From an uncultured Dorea sp. (GTDB taxonomy: Bacteria > Bacillota > Clostridia > Lachnospirales > Lachnospiraceae), in assembly GCA_910589275.1 (NCBI GenBank), contig CAJUTH010000075.1, forward strand, positions 1 to 6,525: a stretch of 6,525 nt of DNA. Direction: 5' to 3'. This document shows positions 1-4,974 of the stretch, in pieces. Position numbers and translations under genes: made by a program. Each line of letters begins with the position of its first letter. Within the stretch, counting starts at the first letter, position 1. The notes under the pieces were generated by a model that was not told the origin of the DNA, ran no database searches, and saw only the letters and a list, made by a program, of their open reading frames with translations.

Positions 1-10
1 CTAATTCTTA

Positions 11-460
11 TCAGAAAATCCTATTTTTCACAGACACAAGATTTTTTACAGCCTCTGCTTCGCCAAAATCCACCTGCGCAGGCCCGGGATCCCAGATGAG
101 TTCCAGATTCGCTTTTTGTGTTTGTACAGACCTGCATTTTTTCATGTAGCGCTGCACAATGCTGTAGCTTCCTTCAAATCCGTACTCCTCCTTCAGGCGC
201 TCATAAACCCGTTTGGCTGTATGGTGCTGCTTCCTCCAGTGTTTCTTGTCCTCTTCCAGCCATTCCTGTATGGCAGATTTAAAAGGATCCAGCTTGGAAG
301 GCATTTCCTGAATGACTGGTGGTGTTGGGGAGAAATCCTCCCGGGCAAGATATTTCCGTATTGTTTTCGGATCCGTACCTGTTTTTTCGGAAATTTCACT
401 GATACGGTATCCACAATTGCTCAAATCTTTGATATGATTGATTTGGGACATAGTGAGCAT
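11..460 (-). pseudogene. istA: IS21-family transposase IstA, truncated N-terminal part
   Basis: IstA is the DDE-type transposase of IS21 elements. The 149-residue frame starts at the ATG at 460-458, with GGAGG eight bases upstream (473-469). Residues 1-45 form an N-terminal helix-turn-helix with the IS21-like stretches MSQINHIKDLSNCGYRISEI and TGTDPKTIRKYL. A basic helical region around residues 70-110 follows. WDPGPAQVDFGEAE near residues 123-136 holds the first catalytic aspartate in its usual IstA context. IstA proteins are normally about 400-500 residues. Here the reading frame leaves the expected pattern right after DFGEAE and stops at 13-11, so the other acidic residues are missing. It is therefore a truncated or frameshifted transposase, unless the rest continues beyond the window in another frame. 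The family call is firm; the cause of the truncation is not visible. Confidence 0.82.
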
Positions 461-468
461 CTTCCTTT

Positions 469-501
469 CCTCCTTTATCTTTGGTTGTGCTTAGATAAAG
501 G
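469..501 (-). promoter_or_regulatory. Hairpin overlapping the istA ribosome binding site
   Basis: A perfect 9-bp inverted repeat, CCTTTATCT (472-480) and AGATAAAGG (493-501), with a 12-base loop, lies in the istA leader. On the minus-strand transcript its 3' arm includes the first two bases of the GGAGG Shine-Dalgarno (473-469). If it folds, it would partly hide the ribosome site. Sequestration of this kind is known for other IS transposases; here it is an inference from the repeat alone. Confidence 0.4.
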
Positions 502-635
502 ATAAATGTAATGTTAAGAGGATTCCATATGTCCCGCCTTTTTTGGGGAAATTCCCTTGCTCATTTCAGGGAATTCTGACGCTTTTTTTCGGTAATTTTA
601 GTGTATCATAAACATTCCAGCCAGCTAAGCATCAC

Positions 636-824
636 CTAGCTCATCATCCTGTCGTTTTCCATCATCGCGGAGAATGCCCCGCTGGCGTACTGGCCGCCCT
701 TCGTATAAAACTGCATCAGGCGACCGATATGGCCGCTTAAGCTCTCCGCGAACAGCTCCAGTTCTCCCCTTGCCTCTCCTTCATAACATTCCGCGCTGAG
801 TAACAGCTTTATATTTTCCGCCAA
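636..824 (-). pseudogene. C-terminal remnant of a small helical protein, possibly a WXG100-like toxin partner
   Basis: The frame gives about 62 residues ending at the TAG at 638-636. It is rich in charged and small residues predicted to be helical, with the stretches GELELFAESLSGHIGRLMQF and YTKGGQYASGAFSAMMENDR. There is no membrane segment and no catalytic motif. The only available start is a TTG at 824-822, five bases after the stop of the upstream gene and without a ribosome site, and the GC-rich composition begins exactly there. I therefore read it as the 3' end of a backbone gene whose front was lost at the cassette junction. Small helical WXG100-like proteins accompany type VII-secreted toxins in Firmicutes and would fit the context, but no WXG motif remains, so this is a guess. 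An IS21 element lies just downstream. Confidence 0.4.
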
Positions 825-828
825 TATT

Positions 829-1359
829 CTAATTAATTCTAAGATTTACATTTTTATTTTTTTCTAAAATTGGCATAATGAATTCTTTCATTACGCTATT
901 ATCAAGTAATAAATCCTTTGAAATGTCTACCGTGCCCTGCAAATTTTCACTGAATCTTTTCTCTAAAGTTAAATAAATTGACTTAACTTGTTCTTTTCCC
1001 AATATGCTATTGTTATCGAATAAATTCTCTTTTGTTAAAGAAATATATGCCTCCGTGGACTCAAGAGTTCCTGTATTAACCTCATTCTCCCTGTCAATCT
1101 GCGCAGAAATATCTAATTCAATGACCCTAACATCTCGTTTCCACTTTAATCTTTCTAATAAAAAAATTATCTCCTGCCGTTCTTCAATTGGGAAAATATT
1201 GCTAATCTTTTTCCAATTTTTCATATTTGGAATTAAAACTAAATCTTTCCCACTAATCATTGGAATTATTTGAAAAATAATATAGTTTCCATGATTCATA
1301 TATTTTACATGTTTCCACGCCATCTCCAATTTTGCCCCGTCTGGTAATATAATCGCCAT
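829..1359 (-). CDS. Putative immunity protein fused to an inactive ADP-ribosyl cyclase-like half-domain
   Basis: This is an intact 176-codon gene with AAGGAGA upstream of its ATG, 12 bases after the stop of the broken immunity gene, so it was probably co-transcribed. Two parts are visible. Residues 1 to about 85 have the layout of the preceding immunity protein: a short beta-rich segment, a lone tryptophan (W49), then a helix after FPIEER. Residues 95-172 align by eye with the cyclase toxin just upstream: TLEST matches TLEMT, LFDNNSILGKEQ matches LFAEDSILTKEQ, LEKRFSENLQGTV matches LSERYAQGSSGNV, and MPILEKNKNV matches YPTL..NPNI. The tryptophan and the second glutamate that CD38-type cyclases need are replaced here (Y at the W position, I at the E position). 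This suggests a non-catalytic copy that might act as antidote or decoy. No named family is recognised for the whole protein. The alternative is a plain hypothetical immunity gene with chance similarity. Confidence 0.6.
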   Translation of the reverse strand: MAIILPDGAKLEMAWKHVKYMNHGNYIIFQIIPMISGKDLVLIPNMKNWKKISNIFPIEERQEIIFLLERLKWKRDVRVIELDISAQIDRENEVNTGTLESTEAYISLTKENLFDNNSILGKEQVKSIYLTLEKRFSENLQGTVDISKDLLLDNSVMKEFIMPILEKNKNVNLRIN

Positions 1360-1371
1360 TTTCGTCTCCTT

Positions 1372-1627
1372 CTACATCTCTACTATATCTTCTGGTTTAA
1401 ATCTTTCCAGCAAATATTTTTTATGTTTTTGTATATATCATCATTCTTTTCTTCTGTTATTTCTACTGATTGATATGGCGGCTCCCATTTTTTATTAGAG
1501 ATTTTCCTATTACCATTTCAGATTCTCTAAAATCAATATCTATTATTAGTCTTTTTTTGCCTTCTCTATATTCCATACAATAAAAATGCGGAATACTTAT
1601 ACTAATTTTTTTATCAATTCCCTCCAT
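1372..1627 (-). pseudogene. Small immunity gene for the cyclase toxin, two frameshifts
   Basis: Translated from the ATG at 1627-1625, which overlaps the end of the toxin tip by 14 bases, the frame reads well (HFYCMEYREGKKRLIIDIDF) until an A6 run at 1493-1488. The next part (KKWEPPYQSVEITEEKNDDI) is in another frame until a second A6 run at 1422-1417, after which YLLERFKPEDIVEM ends at the TAG at 1374-1372. Restoring one base at each run gives a protein of about 85 residues: a beta-rich first half, a W-x-P-P motif, and a helical tail. That is the general build of small immunity proteins and is reminiscent of the Imm74 type, though I cannot confirm the name. Position directly after a toxin tip supports the role. 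No Shine-Dalgarno precedes the ATG, and a GGAGGG just inside the gene suggests the original start may lie slightly downstream and be damaged. Confidence 0.6.
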
Positions 1628-2077
1628 TTTTAATTAATTCTGTAAATATATTTTCTATATTTGGGTTACATTTAACGTAGGATATTCAACTGTATTAAAT
1701 ATGCTTCCTACATGCGCACCTTCAACAAACCCATAAACATTGCCCGATGAACCTTGGGCATATCTTTCCGACAATCCTTTCCATACATCCGTTGCCTGTT
1801 CTTTAGTTAATATACTATCCTCCGCAAACAATTGTATATCATCTAAATACTTACCACCCTTGGTCATTTCTAGGGTTGTCTTTCCATTAATTTTAGCAAA
1901 AGCTTCTGCTAACTCTCTATTTCCTGATCCGGAATAAAATGTCGCTGTATTTTTTTAGTCGAAACATCTAAATTCTCAGCCAATCCCATATAATATTTAT
2001 ACGCTTCATCATTAGAACCCAAGACTCTAGTTTCACTGCCTCCTCCATCCCAATACCTCTGATACGTAAGGTCATCC
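1614..2077 (-). pseudogene. ADP-ribosyl cyclase (CD38-like, NAD-consuming) toxin tip, frameshifted
   Basis: Spliced across two frameshifts (a T7 run at 1950-1956 and around 1668-1669) this gives about 150 residues. They start with the linker DDLTYQRYWD, shared with the nuclease cassette upstream. Then come FYSGSGNREL (FYSG at 1939-1928), TTLEMTKGGKYLDD (the E at 1870-1868), a tryptophan in DVWKGLSERYAQGSSGNV (W at 1783-1781), and GSIFNTVEYPTL (E at 1687-1685), followed by NPNIENIF and a TGA at 1616-1614. This series matches the CD38/Aplysia ADP-ribosyl cyclase pattern F-x-S-G, T-L-E-x-T, W..S..(F/Y)A...G.V, S.F...E.P.L. In that family the glutamates and tryptophan bind and cleave NAD. A toxin of this type would drain NAD in the target cell. 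As written it cannot be made in one piece, and the attached front is a scrap with stops. The fold call is by motif only. Confidence 0.68.
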
Positions 2078-2234
2078 CAGCGCCTGACAGACTTCGCTCG
2101 TCCCATAGGACACCCCGGTGGAGATCGCGTCTACCGCCAGCATCTTCGCCCCCATTTTCAGCGACTCGCCAAGCGCAATCTTTCCGCCGCTCATCATAAT
2201 CGAGCCCTACCCTAAGGTAAACAGGCTCACCACC
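2078..2234 (-). repeat. Decayed 157-bp copy of the shared toxin front (pre-toxin region)
   Basis: This stretch aligns without gaps to 3570-3726 (offset 1492) with seven differences counted by eye, all transitions. One turns a glutamine codon into the stop TAG at 2209-2207. It encodes the piece from VVSLFTLG to TSEVCQALG. On one side it is cut at a junction with an immunity-type start (ATG at 2236-2234). On the other it is joined out of frame to the toxin linker by a 101-base deletion relative to the nuclease cassette. It is too short and broken to be translated into anything useful. Confidence 0.85.
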
Positions 2235-2246
2235 ATTTTCGTCTCT

Positions 2247-2384
2247 TTAATATACCTCTAATATATTTGGCAACCTATACCTTTTTAAATAATCCTTTAT
2301 ACTTGATATAGTGACTCTCATCTTTTTATTAGAAATATTCCATAGACATATCATTCACTAATCTTTCTCCAATATATCCCTATT
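2247..2384 (-). pseudogene. Decayed remnant of an immunity gene related to the one at 1372-1627
   Basis: On the minus strand the last codons read IKDYLKRYRLPNILEVY and then TAA (2249-2247), resembling the IKKYLLERFKPEDIVEM end of the cyclase immunity gene once its frameshift is repaired. Further upstream, a DNA stretch matching TCTAATAAAAA followed by TGGGAGCCGCCATATCAA in that gene is present here with four transitions and about one extra base; the tryptophan codon has become TGA. The stop is followed by AGAGACGAAAATGG, nearly the same spacer and start that follow the other immunity gene. The 5' limit is unclear; it abuts the stop of the YezG-like gene. It is not functional as written. Confidence 0.55.
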
Positions 2385-2807
2385 TTAAAGACACTGTCGT
2401 ATCTCATTAAACCAATTCATAAAAATATCACTTGAATCTATCCCTGTTTTAGCTGAACATATAGAGTCATATTTGTATTGGCAATCGAATCTGCCACTAT
2501 CGCAATCATAAATCATTTTTAATTCAGTGGGAGCCACTCGTTTATATTTTTTACATAACTCTTTTATTTTTTCTAAATCAGATTCTCCTAAATCCAAAAA
2601 TTCCCATATTGCCTCTGTGTTTGCAACAATATCATTTGTTGTTTTGATTTTCCCTCCTATGCAAAAAAAAGCATTAAAAGAAACACTGCTTTCCTCAATT
2701 GAACCATACGCATATACTTTAGATACTTTACTTCCTACAAGTTCTAAACATAAAGAAATAATTTGTGATTGTATGTCCATAAATTCATCTTCAAATACTT
2801 TTGCCAT
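2385..2807 (-). CDS. YezG/DUF600-like immunity protein
   Basis: This is a 140-residue soluble acidic protein with no signal or membrane segment. It starts at the ATG at 2807-2805, preceded by GGGAGG, which overlaps the stop of the toxin gene 12 bases upstream, so the two are probably translated together. Motifs resembling Bacillus YezG are VSKVYAYGSIEESS near residues 28-41, a central FFCIGGK strand, and TELKMIYDCDSGRFDCQYKY near residues 93-112; the last matches the YezG pattern of a strand, a DSNGKF-type turn and a second strand. YezG is known as the antidote of YeeF, an LXG toxin with a DNA/RNA non-specific endonuclease tip, and the gene just upstream carries that same kind of tip. The pairing therefore supports the call. 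It should bind and block the nuclease in the cytoplasm. Confidence 0.78.
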   Translation of the reverse strand: MAKVFEDEFMDIQSQIISLCLELVGSKVSKVYAYGSIEESSVSFNAFFCIGGKIKTTNDIVANTEAIWEFLDLGESDLEKIKELCKKYKRVAPTELKMIYDCDSGRFDCQYKYDSICSAKTGIDSSDIFMNWFNEIRQCL

Positions 2808-2819
2808 TTTTAGTCCTCC

Positions 2820-4016
2820 CTAATTTAATATTTTTTTCTTAAATGGAATGCCATCAATAATATATTTTACCTCAAAAGAATTCGGTCTGACTCCTCCCAG
2901 GTCATAATTAATTTTGATGTCTACGTTTACCGTTTTTCCTTCTTCTAACGCCTTTGCCCATTTATTCTCCAAAATTTTATATTCACTCAGATTAACTTTT
3001 TGTGCTTGTGATACTAAGTTATCTAATTCTGAAGACCCTCCAAATCTATCACCAAACAAATGACCGGCATGATCTCCTTTTAGCTTGCCAGGAGTTTTTG
3101 GATTATGCTTTAATCTTCCATTATGTGTTTTTAGTTTCAAATTCCCATGTGCTTCAATTATAAGTCCATCTGCATTCGTTTTATAAATATATTCATGCTC
3201 GCCAGTCTTATATACTGAATTAGGTTTTAATTTACCATCTACATAATGACTACCATCCGTTATTATATCATCTACAGTCCCGTTAACTCCTTCTATTCCT
3301 TTCCTTATCTTCAGCACTTCATCATAATCCACTTTATTCAAGGCGATAGTGTCATCCACTTTTCCTAATCCACCAAGAAACTTTTCATATTCCTCCAATG
3401 TCATGTCTGGTGGGAGGTGATTTCCAGATGCCACCTCATCCCAGTACCTCTGGTATGCAAGGTCATCCGGCGCAGCTCCGCCATTCCCATACACCCTGCT
3501 CCCAAGCCCCGCAGACGTCCCCATCCCGGCCATCAGGCTCAGCACCAGCGTCAGGCCTCCCGGGCACCCCAGCGCCTGGCAGATTTCGCTCGTCCCATAG
3601 GATACCCCGGTGGAGATCGCGTCTACCGCCAGCATCTTCGCCCCCATCTTCAGCGACTCGCCAAGCGCGATCTTCCCGCCGCTCATCATAATCGAGCCCT
3701 GCCCTAAGGTAAACAGGCTCACCACCCCGCTTACCGCCTTCATCCCCCTCTCGAAGTCTGTCAGATCCTCCCCGGTTATCATGTCATACCCGGTACAGCA
3801 TTCGATCAGCGGCTTCACCGCCGTAATGTCCAGCACTGCCGAGATGAATTCCTCCAGCGGCTTGTCCATCTTGTGGTCAAATTCCCCGGCGGACTTAAGG
3901 CTTAACAGGTAATCTTCTAATGTCACTTCCTTCCCATCCTGTGTTTTTAGCTGTTCCTTAATAGCATTATAATCTACCGCAAACATATCTGTAAAGTCCC
4001 GGAACTCCTCCGGCAT
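2820..4016 (-). CDS. Orphan toxin cassette: pre-toxin region plus DNA/RNA non-specific endonuclease tip
   Basis: The open frame gives 398 residues from an ATG at 4016-4014 that corresponds to an internal methionine (residue 155) of the full toxin at 4975-6525, so this is an N-terminally truncated copy. Residues 1-173 are the shared pre-toxin region with VKPLIECCTGYDMITGEDLT (PT-TG type). Residues 184-193 are the linker DDLAYQRYWD. The tip, about 240-398, carries GDHAGHLFGDRFGG (314-327) followed by N333 and N342, the signature of the Endonuclease_NS_2 beta-beta-alpha-metal nucleases, which cut DNA or RNA non-specifically. No proper ribosome site fits the ATG (AAGGGA is 11 bases away), and the sequence upstream is interrupted by an inserted element and a stop. 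It is probably a silent reserve cassette that becomes active when recombined behind an intact front. The YezG-like immunity gene follows directly. Confidence 0.82.
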   Translation of the reverse strand: MPEEFRDFTDMFAVDYNAIKEQLKTQDGKEVTLEDYLLSLKSAGEFDHKMDKPLEEFISAVLDITAVKPLIECCTGYDMITGEDLTDFERGMKAVSGVVSLFTLGQGSIMMSGGKIALGESLKMGAKMLAVDAISTGVSYGTSEICQALGCPGGLTLVLSLMAGMGTSAGLGSRVYGNGGAAPDDLAYQRYWDEVASGNHLPPDMTLEEYEKFLGGLGKVDDTIALNKVDYDEVLKIRKGIEGVNGTVDDIITDGSHYVDGKLKPNSVYKTGEHEYIYKTNADGLIIEAHGNLKLKTHNGRLKHNPKTPGKLKGDHAGHLFGDRFGGSSELDNLVSQAQKVNLSEYKILENKWAKALEEGKTVNVDIKINYDLGGVRPNSFEVKYIIDGIPFKKKILN

Positions 4017-4033
4017 CCCTACAAGTTTCCCTT
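3497..4033. repeat. Long direct repeat, copy 1 (shared toxin front)
   Basis: These 537 bases match 5529-6065 at a constant offset of 2032, with two differences found by eye: c at 3965 versus t at 5997, which changes alanine to threonine, and g at 3996 versus a at 6028. The match ends abruptly just after the codons for GLGS, where the variable tips start, and on the other side at the 146-bp inserted element. The repeat is GC-rich compared with its surroundings and is the evident substrate for exchange of toxin tips. Confidence 0.97.
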
Positions 4034-4179
4034 GTTACTATTCACGGCCCGGGAGGCCGCTCATAGTAACAATTCGGGGCGACATTTAAAGTTTTGCTAC
4101 GCAAAAATCGCCCCTCACACTTGAATCATGTTCTCACGGAATGCGCAGTTCAGCGCATTCCTGACCCATGAATAGTAAC
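4034..4179. mobile_element. 146-bp MITE-like structured element with 11-bp terminal inverted repeats
   Basis: The element begins GTTACTATTCA (4034-4044) and ends TGAATAGTAAC (4169-4179), a perfect 11-bp inverted repeat. Inside are three hairpins: GTTACTAT/ATAGTAAC (4034-4041 with 4063-4070) enclosing CGGCC/GGCCG; GGGGCGA/TCGCCCC (4076-4082 with 4108-4114) enclosing TTTTGC/GCAAAA; and a 9-bp perfect stem GGAATGCGC/GCGCATTCC (4138-4146 with 4153-4161). Using the uninterrupted copy in the full-length toxin (around 6064-6066) as the empty site, the insertion left only a 2-base TT duplication. It encodes no protein. It is either a transposable miniature repeat moved in trans or a structured interspersed repeat. 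It separates the 5' remnant from the rest of the orphan cassette. Confidence 0.75.
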
Positions 4180-4228
4180 TTCCCTTGCGTCACCCATAGC
4201 AGCAAGTCACAAGAAATCCTCCATGGAT
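4180..4228 (-). pseudogene. 5' remnant of the orphan toxin cassette with in-frame stop
   Basis: These 49 bases align with 6064-6112 of the full toxin, with eight differences. They read SMEDFL, stop, LAAMGDARE where the full toxin reads SMEDFLGLTVMGDVRE, so a glycine codon has become TGA. Homology ends at 4228, just before a terminator. The orphan therefore never had, or has lost, the first 133 or so residues of the toxin. Confidence 0.8.
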
Positions 4229-4230
4229 GG

Positions 4231-4258
4231 TAAAAAACAGAGTGGATAAAATCCACTC
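4231..4258 (-). terminator. Rho-independent terminator after the SUKH immunity gene
   Basis: On the minus strand GAGTGGAT, loop TTT, ATCCACTC form a perfect 8-bp stem (4258-4240), followed by TG and six T residues (4237-4232). It lies 77 bases beyond the stop of the immunity gene. It should end the toxin plus immunity transcript before the orphan cassette, which suggests the orphan is normally silent. The 77 bases between stop and stem (4335-4259) show nothing recognisable. Confidence 0.82.
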
Positions 4259-4335
4259 CGAAACATACGCTTTCAAAATTCAAAAAATTATAGAAAAGAG
4301 ACTATTTCCTACCGACATTATTATAATTTCGTTCA

Positions 4336-4908
4336 CTAATCCAAAACTAATTCTTCTTGGCAAATATTTGCATATTCATCTATTTCTGCCTGCCATATTT
4401 TAATTAATTCATCATCAATATTTGCCCCTTTCCCCTTTGCAATCAAAATTTCTCGTCTTTCCTCAATACTCTTTGCTGGTTTAATTCTCTTACTTTTACA
4501 TTTAGAAACAAAAGCTTTAAAGCTATCTATTAATTCAATATATTTCTTTGGCCTATCATGATAATAAAAGTATATTTTGCCATTATTATTTCTCCCAATT
4601 CCAATAACTATATAATCTCCGAAACAATTAGCAGCTATAGGAATAACTTCATCATTTATATATTCTATCAATTTTCCTCCTTTTGCAAAAATATCGTAAT
4701 GAAAATACATTTCTGCCTGTCCTAATCCGTAAAATCCATCAATATTTGAATAAATTTTATTAAGCTTAAAACTACTTTCAGGTGTTTTCCCACCATTATA
4801 TCTTAATAAAAACCTTTTGTATTCCTCTGGAAACATAAACTTATATTCCCTTTCAAACTTTTGAATACTATGTTCTATATTATCTGTACAAAATTTAGAA
4901 ATAAGCAT
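4336..4908 (-). CDS. SMI1/KNR4 (SUKH) family immunity protein
   Basis: This is a 190-residue cytoplasmic protein starting at the ATG at 4908-4906, with GGAGG seven bases upstream (4920-4916). The SUKH signature is clear near the N-terminus: MFPEEYKRFLLRYNGGKTPE (about residues 25-44), then IDGFYGLGQ and the strand-rich core DEVIPIAANCFGDYIVIGIG (about 87-106), followed by GKIYFYYHD. The C-terminal 50 residues form a charged helical extension. SUKH proteins are a very common immunity superfamily, and many neutralise nuclease toxins, especially HNH types. The gene follows the LHH nuclease toxin by 66 bases and is followed by a terminator, so it is the antidote of that toxin and in its operon. 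Its low GC content contrasts with the toxin front, as for an exchangeable cassette. Confidence 0.9.
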   Translation of the reverse strand: MLISKFCTDNIEHSIQKFEREYKFMFPEEYKRFLLRYNGGKTPESSFKLNKIYSNIDGFYGLGQAEMYFHYDIFAKGGKLIEYINDEVIPIAANCFGDYIVIGIGRNNNGKIYFYYHDRPKKYIELIDSFKAFVSKCKSKRIKPAKSIEERREILIAKGKGANIDDELIKIWQAEIDEYANICQEELVLD

Positions 4909-4974
4909 ATTCTTTCCTCCATAATTTTAAATACTTACAAGATTTTCCTTTCATTATACAAAAAGATATTCTTC

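Larger units (their letters stand above)
1..608 (-). mobile_element. IS21-family insertion sequence, left end and start of istA (partial)
   Basis: The truncated istA is preceded by about 150 bases of non-coding DNA typical of an IS left end. A plausible terminus is the TGATACAC at 608-601 (minus strand), because IS21 ends usually begin with TG, but the exact boundary and the target duplication cannot be fixed because the other end is outside the window. The leader holds an 8-bp inverted repeat (AATTCCCT 550-557 / AGGGAATT 568-575) and a 9-bp inverted repeat next to the ribosome site (472-501). The element lies immediately downstream of the decayed toxin archive. Confidence 0.5.

Noticed and set aside
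116..505. Plus-strand frame of 129 codons with hydrophobic stretches
   Set aside because: It is antisense to istA, whose helix-turn-helix and DFGEAE motifs are clear; the hydrophobicity comes from the complement.
1004..1273. Plus-strand frame of 89 codons
   Set aside because: It is antisense to the intact hybrid gene and has no ribosome site or recognisable motif.
1909..2106. 65-codon frame taken as a separate small gene
   Set aside because: Its first residues are an out-of-frame reading of the toxin-front scrap and the rest is the start of the frameshifted cyclase tip.
2527..2823. Plus-strand frame of 98 codons
   Set aside because: It is antisense to the YezG-like gene, which has good family motifs and a strong ribosome site.
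3398..3707. Overlapping plus-strand frames of 96-97 codons rich in proline, serine and arginine
   Set aside because: Their composition is that of a GC-rich antisense shadow, there is no ribosome site, and they lie opposite the real pre-toxin coding region.
3610..3912. Plus-strand open frame of 100 codons, repeated identically at 5642-5944
   Set aside because: It is the reverse strand of the duplicated toxin front. The frame is repeated only because the DNA is repeated, and the minus-strand reading has clear family motifs.
4014..4016. ATG of the orphan cassette taken as a genuine evolved start
   Set aside because: It equals an internal methionine of the full toxin and has no well-placed Shine-Dalgarno; it is only the first ATG after the inserted element.
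4034..4179. Inverted repeats considered as a CRISPR unit, attachment site or riboswitch
   Set aside because: There is one copy with no spacers, no integrase is nearby, no known aptamer pattern is visible, and the terminal inverted repeats with a 2-base duplication fit an inserted element better.
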